This document shows positions 11,042-22,374 of a stretch of DNA of 64,000 nt, in pieces. The stretch is from Pelobates cultripes. Taxonomy: Eukaryota > Chordata > Amphibia > Anura > Pelobatidae. Numbering within the stretch: position 1 is the first letter of the stretch; every line of letters starts with the position of its first letter. The stretch spans positions 312,293,721-312,357,720 of the forward strand of contig OW240916.1 of the NCBI GenBank assembly GCA_933207985.1, read 5' to 3'. The translations under genes and the position numbers were made by a program. The notes beneath the pieces were generated by a model. It worked only from the letters and a program-made list of their open reading frames with translations. It was not told where the DNA came from and did no database searches.

Positions 11042-12890
11042 GTAAACGTCAAGGGCCTTTTGTCTCGAGAACTACAGAAGATGAAGACAGATATTGCTTG
11101 TAGCGGAACACTGGTCTCTCACAGACTATTTCCGCTGGTAGTCCATGTGTGGCTCAGGAACAATCAATAATCCCAGGCACAGCACCCACAGTGAGAGAAT
11201 AATCCAGGAGCATAACAAGCACAATCAGCAGTAAAATCCAGTAATATCCCATCACCTTTCCCAATAACTGGACGACACACAGTATCAGGAGCAGAACTTA
11301 ACTAACTTTTAATCACACAACCCCTGCTTTTATGCAATGCTCCCGTGCAAGGGAGACACCCACAATAATTAGTACATTAACCAATAAAGTACAAGGTACA
11401 ACCCACACATCGCCTCCCATCAGCTTATCTGTTAACAGAATTAAAATGTACATATTTTTCCACAAGTTCTAGATATACCCCAAATACATAGGGTACACCC
11501 CTAAGTATCCCCTGACAGTTTTGATCGACCAAACAGGCAACAGTATCCGAAAATAGTTCCATAAGTTTTGGCCTTGCAGTCTGTCTCCATTCGTGGAATA
11601 AAAGTCCCGAAAGGCTTGCCATCCTTGGCTATGCTGGCATTCGTGTGAATCCCCATGTCAGTAGGAGTCTTTCTACCGAACGGAGGCTCGTTCGGTAGTT
11701 CCAGCCCGAAGATACGGAAGTCTGGAGGTCTCAGCGGTGTTTGCTTAGTCGAGTTTCTGATTTTAGTTCCAGACACTCAACGGCAAAACACCGCTGTTCG
11801 GGAGATTAAGATGGCCGCCGCCACGTGTTAAACCTCCGAAATGGCGGCCACCCAGGAACTTAACAGAGCGTTCGTGAGTTTCCACTTAAGAGGTAATAAA
11901 ATGAATTGGGAGGTTGATTGAAGCCACACTTTGTATCAGGGTGGTCTGGTGTTCAGTAGATTTAGTTCGTATGACGAATGCAGTGGGTCAATAAAGTTTT
12001 ATGGGGACTTATCAAACGAATGCTTCATACACCGAAGATATATATAGCAGCAAAGTACCAAAAGCATTTTAAAACACCCAGTTTTGCAGACAGCTCAATG
12101 TCCTTTGCTGCATAAGTTATATAGTCTGAAGTCTCTGCAATATTATAGTATATGTCCTTGGCTGGTTCTTAAAGGGCCAGTAGTGCCATACAAAATCCCA
12201 TTAGGCCCAGCCATTGCACTTAAAGGGCCACATCTTCCCGGGACCATAATCACTGGGCAAGAGGCGGGCAAGCAGGCCCCTCTAAGAACTCAGGGCAAAC
12301 TCCTTTAAAGTGGCGAGTTTGCTACATTGCTACATTGCTTTCAGTCAGGAGACTCACATACCTAAGATGTCTCCAATTTCTCTCAGGGATAGGAACTTTA
12401 ATAGAACATACACTTAAAGATCATTTAAAAAATGCAATTGCATTAACATCCTAATCTACAAAAAATGCAGTTTTCATGGGAATCACATAGATACTGAAGG
12501 AAGATATGTCTGTCCAACTCACAGGGCAAACAGTAGGTCAAACTTTATACTTTTAAATGTCTATCCTCCCAACTCCGTAGATAGCCAATTTTGGGAGGAA
12601 TTATCGACACTGGCATGTTTGTGATGGGGGACTGGAATGTTGTCCTGTATCCAGCAGCCGATCATAGTTTTCCACTGAGTACACTCAAGGTGTGGCAGGA
12701 CAGGATAGATTACTCAGCAAATTTCTTGATTCCCGGAGACAAGTGAATATATTTTTTAATCAGCCCCTCATGACACATACTCTTACGTTTACCTATTGTT
12801 TACCTCCCAAAGGGTCACCCCACTAGTTATTAAGTCTGAAATAAATCATATTTCCTAGTGGGATCATGCTGATATTGGAGTTTATTTAAA
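11042..12890 (+). pseudogene. L1 ORF2 endonuclease domain remnant, split by an LTR
   Basis: Translation from 11042 gives VNVKGLLSRELQKMKTDIA, the N-terminus of the apurinic-like endonuclease of L1 ORF2. It is cut after the 'atattgct' at 11098. Directly after the LTR (12332 on) it resumes FSQETHIPK with the catalytic QETH motif. Downstream come EGRYVC, LLNVYPPN (L.NVYAPN block), GDWNVV at 12628-12645 (the GD.N catalytic motif) and a SEINHIS...HADIGVYL end near 12836-12890. Several in-frame stops and shifts are present. The enzyme would nick target DNA to start reverse transcription. Confidence 0.75.
11099..12326 (-). mobile_element. Solo LTR (1228 bp), minus strand, TSD ttgct
   Basis: Termini are tgtagc...gctaca, flanked by the 5-bp duplication ttgct (11094-11098 and 12327-12331). 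Removing the LTR restores the L1 endonuclease sequence. On the minus strand the order is TGTAGCAAACTCGCCAC at the 5' end, a TATA-like box (11326-11332), ATTAAA (11308-11313) and the 3' end. The 5' end resembles the LTR at 36134 (tgtggcgaaatcgacctcgc). It contains AAGATGGCCGCC (11808-11819), a YY1 consensus. Size and TSD fit Ty3/gypsy or ERV. Confidence 0.9.
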
Positions 12891-12899
12891 ATATTTTTG

Positions 12900-13843
12900 C
12901 TGTGCTGTCAAAACAGCTCTGATGCCTTGAGGCACGGACTCCACAACACCCCTGAGCATGTCATGTGGTGTCTGGTATCAAGACATTAGCAGCTGATCAT
13001 TTAAGTATTGCAATTTGCAAGGTGGGGCCTCCATAGATCGGATTTGTTGTACCAGCAATTGGAATAAGATCTGAAATTTTGTTGCCAATGCCAACACCTT
13101 CAACGCTTTGTCATGTTCCTAGAACCATTCCTGAACAATTAGTGCAGTGTGGCAGGGTGCATTTCCTGCTGAGAAAGGCCACTGTCACCAGGGAACACCA
13201 ATTATATGAAGAGGTCTACATGGTCTGCAACAATCTTTAGAAAGATGGTACATGTCAAAGTAACAACCACATAAATGCATCCTGCTACCACCCACTTGTA
13301 AACAATGTACAGCCATCCACTTGATCTAAAAAAAATTGTGATTCATCAGACTAGACAACCTTCTTCCATTGCTCCATGGTCCAGTTCTTCTGACATTCGT
13401 GTCCCTAATGAAGCCGCTTTCAGTGGTGGATAAGGGTCATTCATGAGCACTCTGACCAGTCTGTGACTACGCACCCCATGTGATGCACCGTGTTCTGTCA
13501 TCTTTCTGTTATTACCAACATTAGGTTTTCCCGCAATATGAGCTACAGTAATTCTTCTCTGTGATCAGACCTGACAAATTAGCCTTCTCTCTCCAAATGC
13601 ATCAATGAGCCATAGGTGCCTATGACGCTGGTTGACTGGTTATCCTTTCTTGCACCACTTTTGGTAAGTGCTAAAACCGCAACATACTGGGAACACCCCA
13701 CAAGACTTGCTGTTTTGGAAACCAAGTCTTCTAGCCATCACTATTTGGCTAAAAGCAATCAGATCTTTTTGCTTTCCCATTTTCCTGCTACCAAACTTGA
13801 ATTTCAAGAACTGACTGGTCACTCTCAGCCTAATATATCCCAC
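12900..13843 (-). pseudogene. Tc1-like transposase remnant
   Basis: Minus-strand reading from about 13776 gives MGKQKDLIAFSQIVMARRLG, the N-terminal helix-turn-helix start of this Tc1 subfamily, which binds the terminal repeats. Near 13345 the first catalytic box reads V-V-stop-SDESQ, so the Trp codon is now a stop while the Asp survives. The downstream part (13300-12900) keeps only patches of the D and E boxes. Many frameshifts. Tc1 transposases cut and paste DNA at TA with a DD34E triad. Confidence 0.75.
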
Positions 13844-14062
13844 CCCTTGACAGGTGACATTGTAACAATATAATCAATGTTATTCACTTCACCTGTCAGC
13901 ATGGGCGTCCGCAGGAATTTTTCCAGGGGGGGGCATAATTGTAATGACATCCATGCTTGGTACCTTTTTGACAGTGTCATGAAAGGGAAGGGGCATAGCC
14001 ATTATCACATAAAGCCAGGGTGAATAGCGTTTTCACAACTATGGTGTCAGGAATATATGTTT

Positions 14063-14768
14063 GTTGGGTAGGGGTGTTGCTGATTGGCTAGAGCGGTCAG
14101 CTGGCACTCTAAGCCAATCAGTAGCTCCCCATTCATAAAAAAGTAAAAATATTTTATGAAGCGGGAACTAGCGATTGGCTTAGAGCGTAAACTGACCACT
14201 CTAGCCAATCAGCGGCACCCATGCCTGACATCAATCTGCACTTCCTGACACTCTGTTTCAGAAGCCAAATACCACTGAGCGACCTGGAGCTGGAGGAAGC
14301 CTTTGGGGTTAAACCATTTGAGAGCGATTTAACCCCTTAAAGGAAAGCGAGCACCCAGGGGCTTCCTGGCATCATAGCATTTTCATTTAGGTGAAAGTTC
14401 CTTTAAGCAAATTAAAGGACATTTCTGGTCACCATAACAACTTCACCTAAATGAAAATGCTATGATGCCAGGAAGCCCCTGGGTGCTCGCTTTCCTTTAA
14501 GGGGTTAAATCGCTCTCAAATGGTTTAACCCCAAAGGCTTCCTCCAGCTCCAGGTCGCTCAGTGGTATTTGGCTTCTGAAACAGAGTGTCAGGAAGTGCA
14601 GATTGACGTCAGGCATGGGTGCCGCTGATTGGCTAGAGTGGTCAGTTGGCTCTAAGCCAATCGCTAGTTCCGGTTCATAAAATATTTTTACTTTTTTATG
14701 AATGGGGAGCTACTGATTGGCTTAGAGTGCCAGCTGACCGCTCTAGCCAATAGCAACACTTACCCAAC
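14063..14768. repeat. Giant fold-back: about 335-bp inverted arms, 39-base loop
   Basis: Arms 14063-14399 and 14439-14768 are near-perfect inverted copies. For example gattggctagagcggtcag near 14082 pairs with ctgaccgctctagccaat near 14732, and gccaggaagcccctgggtgc near 14466 pairs with its complement near 14350. Transcribed, it would form a long RNA hairpin. Confidence 0.9.
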
Positions 14769-14934
14769 GGCACTCTGTGCTTCCTGACACTCAGTAAATA
14801 AAAGTGAACACATTAACACCGATATTTTTTTACCTTTGGAGATGAGAAGGTCCAGCGTTTCCCTGCCAGGCCCAGGTACCAAAGCCTTATGATGTGGTGT
14901 CCAGAATAAAGTGGAGGGTTCACTTCATTTGTCC

Positions 14935-15395
14935 TTCCTGCTCCAATTCCTTTTCCTCTCCTTCATTTGACAGTCTTTTTTTTTCTTCTGACACTGTTTT
15001 CTATCCTTGGCCCCTTCTGCTCTTTTACCTTTCTGCTACTTTCTGCTTATTTTGCGCCCTTCTGCTCCTTTCTCATTCTGATCCCTTTCTGCTCCTTGCA
15101 GACCCTTCTGCTCCCTTTTCTACTTTACCTTTGTGCTCCTTGCTGTCCCTTTCTGCTCTTCTCCTACTTTACCTTTGTGCTCCTTCTGATTCTTTCTGCT
15201 CCTTTTGTGCTCCTTGCTGTCCCTTTGTGCTCCCTTTCTGCTCCTTGCAGGCCCTTCCTGCTCATTCTCCTACTTTATGTTTGTGCTCCTTCTGCCCCTT
15301 CCAGCTCATTTCTGACCCTTTCTGCTCCTTCTACTTTACCTTTGTGCTGCTTTACCTTCTAGCTCCTTGCTGACCCTTCCTGTTCATTTCTATAT
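14935..15395. repeat. Pyrimidine-rich degenerate minisatellite
   Basis: Irregular repetition of 'tttctgctccttgctg' and 'tactttacctttgtgctcc' units. It produces long open frames rich in Ser, Leu, Cys and Phe that I regard as artefacts. Confidence 0.8.
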
Positions 15396-15399
15396 ATCT

Positions 15400-15770
15400 A
15401 TAGGCTGCTGCCCCCAAATCTATAGGCTGCTGCCCCCCCAAAATCATGGGCTGCTGCCCTCCCCAAATCTATGGGCTGCTGCCCCCAAATCTATAGGCTG
15501 CTGCCCCCTGCCAAATCCATGGGCTGCTGCCCAAATCTATGGGATGCTGCCCCCAAATCTAAAGGCTGCTGCCCCTCCCCAAATCTAGGCTCTGCCCCCA
15601 AATCTAAAGGCTGCTGCCCTCAAATCTATAGGCTGCTACCCCCCTCCCAAATCTAAGGGCTGCTACCCCCACCCCCAAATCTAAGGCTGCTGCTGCCCCC
15701 AAATCTATCTGCTGCTGCCCCCCTCCCAAATCTATAGGCTGCTGCCCCCCTCTCAAACCCTCCCCCCATC
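15400..15770. repeat. Minisatellite, about 18-22 bp unit
   Basis: Around 17 units of 'gctgctgcccccaaatctat' with length variation from the C run and single-base changes. Plus-strand frames read GCCPQIYRLLPP-like repeats; not a gene. Confidence 0.9.
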
Positions 15771-16052
15771 CCCCACTTACCTGATCTGTAGGCTGTCTCT
15801 GGCTGCATGTGTTGTTCCCCTGCGGTTTCAATCAGCAGAGAGAAGCAGGGATAAGATGCAGCTTCCTATCCCTGTCTCTCTCCATACACAGCGCCACCTA
15901 CTGGCCGGCGTCGGTATTGCAGTTCATTCTAAATCTCACACAAAATAGCAGAACAAGCTGAAAAATCCAGGGGGGGGCAAGTGCCCCCCCTTACCTCCCC
16001 CTGCGGACGCCCATGCCTGTCAGTGGTTTTAATGCTGTGGATGATATAGTGT

Positions 16053-17065
16053 AAATAGTAGTGTAAATACTAATACACTCTGAAGTTGAGTGTACTGAAT
16101 TATGTACGACTTTCCGTACATAACAATATCTACAGTTAAAGAGATTTTTTTCCCTGAAATATTCCTTTAAGGTAAAATATGTTTTAGAGAAAGTGTTAGA
16201 AAGTGTGCTTGTTTGGTAAATGTTAATTTGTTGTCATTTTTTTCAAATCTGAAAAAGAAATCAGCCTCTAAGCCGGTAAACGTTCCTTAAAGGCTGTTTA
16301 CGCACGACCCCATATTGACCTGTTTGTTATACACACATTACATTTATTGTAATATAATTGTCTGTAACAATATACATAATATTGTTTATAATTGGAAAAT
16401 TTTTAAACCAATAATAAAGCATTGTATAAAATGTCACATAAAAATAATACTTTAAATATAAAAGTGAAGTTTGTTTTGGGCAGTTATGCTGGAAATGTGA
16501 TTTACGAGCAGAGCAGAGCAGTCTATTAAAAAATAATAATAATAATAATAATAATCGCTTTGTCTGTGAAATCACCATTTCACTCTCCTCGCTAAAATGT
16601 TTTGTATTGCAAACTCCGTGACACAAAATGCTTAATAACACAAATAATGCAACACAGTTTTCATGAGTATTTAAAGCCCCATTGTGCTTTTATACTTTAT
16701 GACTGACAATCATAGCATTAGTGGGCATTCTGCTTCCTCAAAGTAATGTGTGCTAAACAAGTACACACCTTTCAATGTAGCCATCACTTTAGCTTAAGGA
16801 TATGTCATAGAAAGTTTCTTGCCGGGCTGCATTTAATCATCAGAAAATGTAAGAAGTTATTCCACTTAACCTTTAATCGTTACCATTACAATAACTTCTA
16901 AATGGCAACAAAGCATCTGATGCATTAGAGAGACTTCTATTTTTTATTGCAAATATGTATTTCATTTATTTATTACACCTTGGTTAGAAATAAGAAAAAT
17001 TATTACCCTGCAGTCAGTCGATAAAAATGTGCCCTTTAAACTGTAATTTCAAAAAAAAATCTTTA
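16053..17065. other. AT-rich DNA, AAT microsatellite at 16530-16556
   Basis: No gene recognised. Includes an (AAT)n run of about nine units and a MITE-like fragment 'ccctgaaatattccttta' near 16150. Confidence 0.6.
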
Positions 17066-17073
17066 CCCTAGAG

Positions 17074-17226
17074 CAGGGGTGCCCAAAAGGTAGATCCCCA
17101 GATGTTTTCAAACTACATATACCATGATGCTTTCTCATTCTAAAGGCATTCTAAAGGCATGCAAAGCATCATGGGAATTGTAGTTATATAGTAGTTACCT
17201 GAAGACCCACATTTTGTGCACCCCTG
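17074..17226. mobile_element. hAT-type MITE, 153 bp, TSD ccctagag
   Basis: Ends caggggtgcccaaaa / ttttgtgcacccctg (14 of 15 matching as inverted repeats) with a perfect 8-bp duplication ccctagag at 17066-17073 and 17227-17234. The interior has 'gcatcatgggaattgtagtt', the frequent signature of these MITEs. Confidence 0.9.
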
Positions 17227-17340
17227 CCCTAGAGTGATGGGATTTAATGAAATCCTCCATGGGATTGAAAGTACAAATGCCTGTAAGCGGGCTGTCATAG
17301 TTCAGGAAACTTGCCAAGGCTAAGAGGCCAACAATACTCC

Positions 17341-17518
17341 CAGGGTTATTCACTGAAGTGTGCATTCAAATTAATTTTAAATGTAAGGCCAAAGTAGCCG
17401 AACTCAAAGCAAAGCCGGCTTAGAGAATGTTTCCAACTCAGCTATTTTGATCTTAAATTTGAAATTCACTTTGAATTCACTTATTCACTTAGAATATTCA
17501 CTTTAGTGGATAACCCTG
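17341..17518. mobile_element. Small inverted-repeat MITE, 178 bp
   Basis: Ends cagggttattcactgaagtg / cactttagtggataaccctg. Related ends occur near 27826 and 60445-60530. No clear target duplication was found, so the superfamily is open. Confidence 0.65.
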
Positions 17519-17639
17519 CTAGAGCTGCATAACTAGCTTGTGTAGGGATGATTCCAGGACTCTTATACTGGGAACCCAGCTCAGGCACCAGTGAAAATAA
17601 AGAGTGAATTAAAACTGTGAATAAACAACAGAAATTATA

Positions 17640-18633
17640 TGTAACCTGGAAATAATCCAGTCAGTTTTACTTGAGGATGCTCCAAAGGTTCTCAATAGGA
17701 TTGAGGTCAGGGGAGGATGGAGGCCACACCATGACTTTCTCTCCTTTTATTCCCATAGCAGCCATTGATGCAGAGGTGGACAAGAAAGTGGTCAGTCAGA
17801 AACTCAACATACTCTGCAGAGGTCATCTTTACACCTTCGGGGACCCTAAAGGGGCTGACCAGCTCTCATCCCATGATTCCGGCCCAAAACATGATTCCAC
17901 CACTTGTTGGAACAGGGTGGCCGTCCACCAACCATCAACTACTCCATCCATCTGGACCATCCAGGGTTGCATGGCACTCATCAGTGAACAGGACTGTTTG
18001 AAAATTAGTCTTCATGTATTTTTCTGCCCAATGCAGCAGTTTATGCTTGTGAGCATTGGTTAGTGGTGGCCGAATAGAAGGTTTATGCATAGTTGCAAGA
18101 CTCTGGAGGACTCTACACCTTGATGTCTGTGGGACTCCAGAGGCACCAGCAGCTTCAAATATCTGTTTGCTGCGATGTAATGGTATTTTAGCAGTTGCTC
18201 TCTTGATCCGATGCATGGATCTGGCAGAAATCTTCCTCAATGTGCCTTTATCTGCATGAACTCGTCTGTGCTCTGAATCAGCCACAAATCTCTTAGTAGT
18301 GCGATGATCATGCTTACGTTTTCGTGAAATATCTAATGTTTTCATACCTCGTCCAAGGAACTATTTCACTCTTTTCGGCAGCAGAGAGATCCTGTTTCTT
18401 CCCCATATTGCATGAAAATTGTGCTCTGCTTAATAATGTGGAACACCCTCCTTTAGTAGTTTTTCCTTAAATAGGGCTCACCTGGCAATCTAATTATCAC
18501 AGGTGTCCGAGATTGTTTTCAGTGATCAAAAGAGGCCTGAGACACAATGCCATCCATGAGTTAAACTGAAAAACAAAATATTTATTCTTTGTGACAATTA
18601 AATAGAATTTGCAGAATAATTTGGAACAGGGTG
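17640..18633 (-). mobile_element. Tc1-like transposon, truncated, minus strand
   Basis: The right terminus reads tgcagaataatttggaacag ending ggtg, followed by TA at 18634-18635, as in Tc1 elements whose ends contain 'ctgttccaaattatt'. The other end is missing: the sequence stops shortly after the third catalytic box. Confidence 0.8.
17660..18400 (-). pseudogene. Tc1-like transposase, catalytic Asp-2 deleted
   Basis: A continuous frame (18345-17935) contains the DNA-binding part DHRTTKRFVADSEHRRVHAD, the linker GVPQTSRCRVLQSLAT and the first catalytic box VLFTDECHATLDGPDGWSS. Below it the minus strand continues with frame changes through a VPEGVKMTS-like block to PPSSPDLNPIENLWSILK at about 17740-17670, the Glu box. 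The stretch that should hold the second Asp (DNAPSH block) is absent: 'ctgaccactttcttg' joins directly to the sequence for TSAS-AAMGIK, so roughly 75 bp were deleted. The start codon region near 18400 matches MGKKQD-type starts (cttccccat on the plus strand). Dead copy. Confidence 0.8.
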
Positions 18634-18649
18634 TATGTGTCCATAATGT

Positions 18650-19200
18650 GACAGCAGATAAGAACCATTCGGCCCATCTAGTCTGCCCAATTTTCTAAAT
18701 ACTTTCATTAGTCCCTGGCCTTATCTTATAGTTAGGATAGCCTTATGCCTATCCCACGCATGCTTAAACTCCTTTACTGTTTTAACCTCTACCACTTCAG
18801 CTGGAAGGCTATTCCATGCATCCACTACCCTCTCAGTAAAGTAATACTTCCTGATATTATTTTTAAACCTTTGTCCCTCTAATTTAAGACTATGTCCTCT
18901 TGTTGTGGTAGTTTTTCTTCTTTTAAATATAGTCTCCTCCTTTACTGTGTTGATTCCCTTTATATATTTAAATGTTTCTATCATATCCCCCCTGTCTCGT
19001 CTTTCCTCCAAGCTATACATGTTAAGGTCCTTTAACCTTTCCTGGTAAGTTTTATCCCGCAATCCATGAACCAGTTTAGTAGCCCTTCTCTGAACTCTCT
19101 CTGAGGTATCAATATCCTTCTGAAGATACGGTCTCCAGTACTGCGTACAATAGTGAGGTCTCACCAGTGTTTTGTACAATAGCATTTCCTGCTGCTCTAT
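18650..19200 (-). mobile_element. LINE 3' end (Rex1/L2/CR1-like), copy 1
   Basis: 5'-truncated insertion with the reverse transcriptase C-terminus and the short 3' tail 'gatgggccgaatggttctta' on the minus strand. A near-identical copy lies at 59495-59890. Confidence 0.8.
18721..19185 (-). pseudogene. LINE reverse transcriptase C-terminal fragment
   Basis: 154 codons starting MLLYKTLVRPHYCTQYWRPY, the thumb/C-terminal block of non-LTR reverse transcriptases (usually LVRPHLEYC.Q.W.P). It continues with ERVQRRATKLVHGLRDKTY, SLEERRDRGDMIETFKYIKG and FTERVVDAWNSLPAEVVEV, and ends in ILTIR and a stop. This tail is typical of the Rex1/L2/CR1 side of the LINE tree and very abundant in frogs. The catalytic FADD and everything upstream are missing. 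The frame is open to the stop, which suggests a young insertion. Confidence 0.8.
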
Positions 19201-22200
19201 TACATTGTCTGCCTACCTTTAAGACCCGGTGCTTCCTGTGACCTATATGCTCACAAATTCTACCTGGTGACTTAAATGTCCATTCTTATCGTAAACAAAG
19301 TACAGTAAGTAGCAAAGGGTGTATTTTTAAGAGTCCAGGCACAACAATATTTTTCCAACTGAGATAATATTGCCTAAAAAAATTGTCATTCCTTGGCTTT
19401 GTACATGTTGCTGACAATTCGCAGTGTAGAGAATAACCCTGAAATTATCTGAAAAGAACACAGCTATGTATGTATTATGAGATAAATTGTACTTTACACA
19501 CCCAATAAGAGGCATCCTCAATAAAGCCATTGTCACTTGAACCCTACAGCTATCATTTGTCTTATTATGTGATATAGTACATTTCCAATTTCCCTTTTTA
19601 GTGAGATTTTAGTGATAAGAGATTACACTCTAGGGACTTGATAGGCATTGAATTTAATTTGAAACCAGCTTAGTTTTAACATAAAAAAAAAACACAGCGT
19701 TTTCTAAGAGCCGAACAAAAAAAGTTTACAAGCAACTGGCAAATTTACTTTCTAAAGATACACGAGCATTTGCTCTGTTCATTTTATAAATGATAAATTG
19801 TAAAAATGTACAGGTCCTAATACCTTTTTGTTTCAAAAAACTAGATGCTGGCCTAAAAGTATGTCGAGAAAATTGTAATGATTTAAAATAGATGATTGAT
19901 GGAACATCTTACTAAATGAGCTCACCCATGTGTTTAAATAACTGCTATCAGGATAACCTAGTGTATGTACCTTCTCTTATCTGAGCAAGTGATTATTATA
20001 TCCCGTAGAGTAAGAATGCAGAAAATGAAAGCTGGGTTCTATAAATGATACCAGCTGAACAGAAAATAGCAAAAGACAGGAGTGAACAAAGAACCATCAT
20101 TGTAATATTTTATCATTTCAAAACTAAACCGTATGCTTCTTCTTTCATATAATGATACAACGAAAAATCATTCCGAGTCCCAAAATTGGTAATAAATCAC
20201 TGCAAGATGGCTCACACACGCACAACAAGAAGGTCAGATTTGGGTTACATTAAAGTTTAACCCAGCAAACAATAACCTATAAAGATATAGATTTATGCCG
20301 GTATATATGGATGTTTGGCTATCAACAGTCACAGGCAAATGAATCAGCTGTGTTAAAGAATATACGCATTCTGCTCTGTGCCATAGTTTACAGCAGTATT
20401 ATCGAGAGAGTCATTTTATTGGGCAGCAATTCCAGATTGCAACGGCGAACAAGGAATGTAATATATGCACACACTGCTTGAGACACAAATCAAGGGTTAC
20501 ATTTCAGGAATAGCTGATTAAAGTATAACACTGACTTTAGCTATTCCTGCTAGCGATCCATTCAGGAATAAATTTGGCATTCATTATATATATGTATTTC
20601 ACTCTGGAAGATAAGGTTTTCTTAAATAGTTTGGTTAAAAAGCAAAAAAATAAAAATTCATTAACGTTGTCAAAAGTATGGGTAGACTGTAGAAGGAATC
20701 CCATGTAATTAATTGTATTCTTTCAAAAGAGCAAAATAATGTCTCTTAATAGAAGAGGCAGTTTATGATGCATATGGCTATATGCCAAACTCTGAATTAT
20801 AGCAAATTAATGGGTTAATTTTAGCACCCACTTAAGCTTAAAGTAGTGGTTATGGTGTATACGTCATGCCGTTCACTGTAAGATCTATGTAAGATCTATT
20901 ACATTTTATTCATATTTTTTTGTATATGATTCATTGTTTTTAATTATTACTCATGGTACATATTGTTTTTTTGCTTATTTTTACAAATACATATTTTCGT
21001 GTATGTTATATTCTCGATTCCAAAAATGCTTACCCTGTAAGAAGCATTTTATTGGGCAAAGCCCATCATTAACAAGGAAGTAAGTGTTGGGCAAAAACAA
21101 TGTTTCAGCTTAGCTGCAAAATTTCCTGTAGATAATTTTAGGGTCTTGGGACCAACAAAAAAACACAAAAAACACAAAAAGAATAAATGCTTATTCTTTT
21201 ATTTTCTCTGCTTTGTAAAAAAGTATTGATATAAAAATAGGACTTGCAAAATTACAGCTTAATAGCCAAAGTGAGACTCTATGGAAGGCCTCGCTTTAGT
21301 AAGCTGACCGAATGATCCAATACTGTTCCAAAGATTTTCCAAGCGGTTTATCTACAAAAAAATGACCCTTATTGGTGATTGGTGAGCAGGTCTCATGGAT
21401 ACTTATCAGTGCTGTGTTCTGACTGGGATTTGAACTGGCAGTGATTTTACCAATGCTCTAATCTAATCAATGTATTCAGTGTATCAACACTCTAAGCATC
21501 ACAAAAATTAAACTATCACAACATTTAAACCAACTTCATGCGTCACAACCGTAGCAGTTTTGGGAAACCTACTTAAAATTCTGTTAGAGAGAGGGCTTTT
21601 CCTAGGTCCTCGTCAGTTTAATGGATCCCACAAATTTTTTAAATATGATAACTCATGTCAAGATCCCTCATTTTTAAAAATGTTTGTTATTATATAATTT
21701 AAGATATATGTGTGCGTTCCTTTTTGGTGCTGGAGCTAAGACCAGCAGAACTTTTCCATTTCTCGGCTGCAGTGCTGAAAGAGTTAAGAAAATGTTATAC
21801 AGGAAGTTTGCATGCGCATAGAGATGATTGATTTGTAGAATCCTTAATGAGTGTTTTTGTGGATGTGATTCACTTTTTGTATTTAACTTATGCTTTCTTA
21901 ATGGGAGTGATCCAACTGCACAGCCATAGGGTTTTTCATGAGGAAAAATTTATAAATTTATAACAGCCAGCTACACTTAACCTAGATTTTTATTTACAAT
22001 CTTTATTTTAGGATTTTGCATTAAAAACACATAATTAGAAACAAGTAGGAAAAACGAGGTAGGGTTAACAAATAGTGCATAGAACAATAACTCTCTTCTG
22101 GGTATAAATTAGACATGCATCATTGTCTGACCACATACCATTTTGCTAAGTCTAAATTCCTGTTTGTTGGGAAGGAAATTCTCAAGTCTGAGGGTAGTCT

Positions 22201-22374
22201 GCATCTCTACATGAGAAAATGTGTAATGAGGTGCGTTGCGTAACAGGGGTAAAAAGAGAAGTAAAAATAGAGGAATGAGGAGATTAAGAAGAAAGGGAAA
22301 AAATGGGTGGGGGGGGGTGAAGTTTTCCAACTGATCCAAAGATCTGAGGCAACACTTACACTTAACCTACAATA
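19201..22374. other. AT-rich single-copy-looking DNA
   Basis: No gene, RNA or transposon end recognised over about 3 kb. Minor features: homopolymer runs (19682-19692) and a paired caagcagttttgg-like motif only at the right edge, where the next MITE begins. Confidence 0.55.

Larger units (their letters stand above)
9470..12890 (+). mobile_element. L1/Tx1-type LINE, decayed and 3'-truncated
   Basis: The order of pieces is that of an L1 element: a start with caagatggcgccgag (9471-9485, YY1-like as in L1 promoters), an ORF1 remnant (to 10175), an inter-ORF stretch, and the ORF2 endonuclease N-terminus from 11042. The endonuclease is interrupted by a solo LTR at 11099-12326 and continues to about 12890, where a Tc1-like element follows. 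Reverse transcriptase and 3' end are missing. Frameshifts and stops occur throughout. Confidence 0.75.
13900..16015. mobile_element. Non-autonomous hAT-type element, 2116 bp, TSD cctgtcag
   Basis: Perfect 16-bp terminal inverted repeats catgggcgtccgcagg / cctgcggacgcccatg and a perfect 8-bp duplication cctgtcag (13892-13899, 16016-16023). Eight-base duplications and such ends are diagnostic of the hAT superfamily. No transposase is encoded. The interior holds a 0.7-kb fold-back (14063-14768), a pyrimidine-rich tract (14935-15395) and a minisatellite (15400-15770). Confidence 0.9.
12890..16051 (-). mobile_element. Tc1-like transposon, minus strand, split by a hAT-type element
   Basis: The sequence outside 13900-16015 is a Tc1-family element of the same kind as 29593-32301. 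Its terminus at 16024-16051 (ggttttaatgctgtgg...tatagtg followed by TA) matches the other copy's end, and 'ttattcacttcacctgtca' lies just inside. The left terminal repeat near 12890 is not recognisable and is probably lost. Transposase remnants read on the minus strand. Confidence 0.8.

Noticed and set aside
14894..15373. Overlapping plus-strand frames of 159 and 131 codons
   Set aside because: They come from the pyrimidine-rich repeat tract inside the hAT-type element; composition is Ser/Leu/Cys/Phe repeats with no domain.
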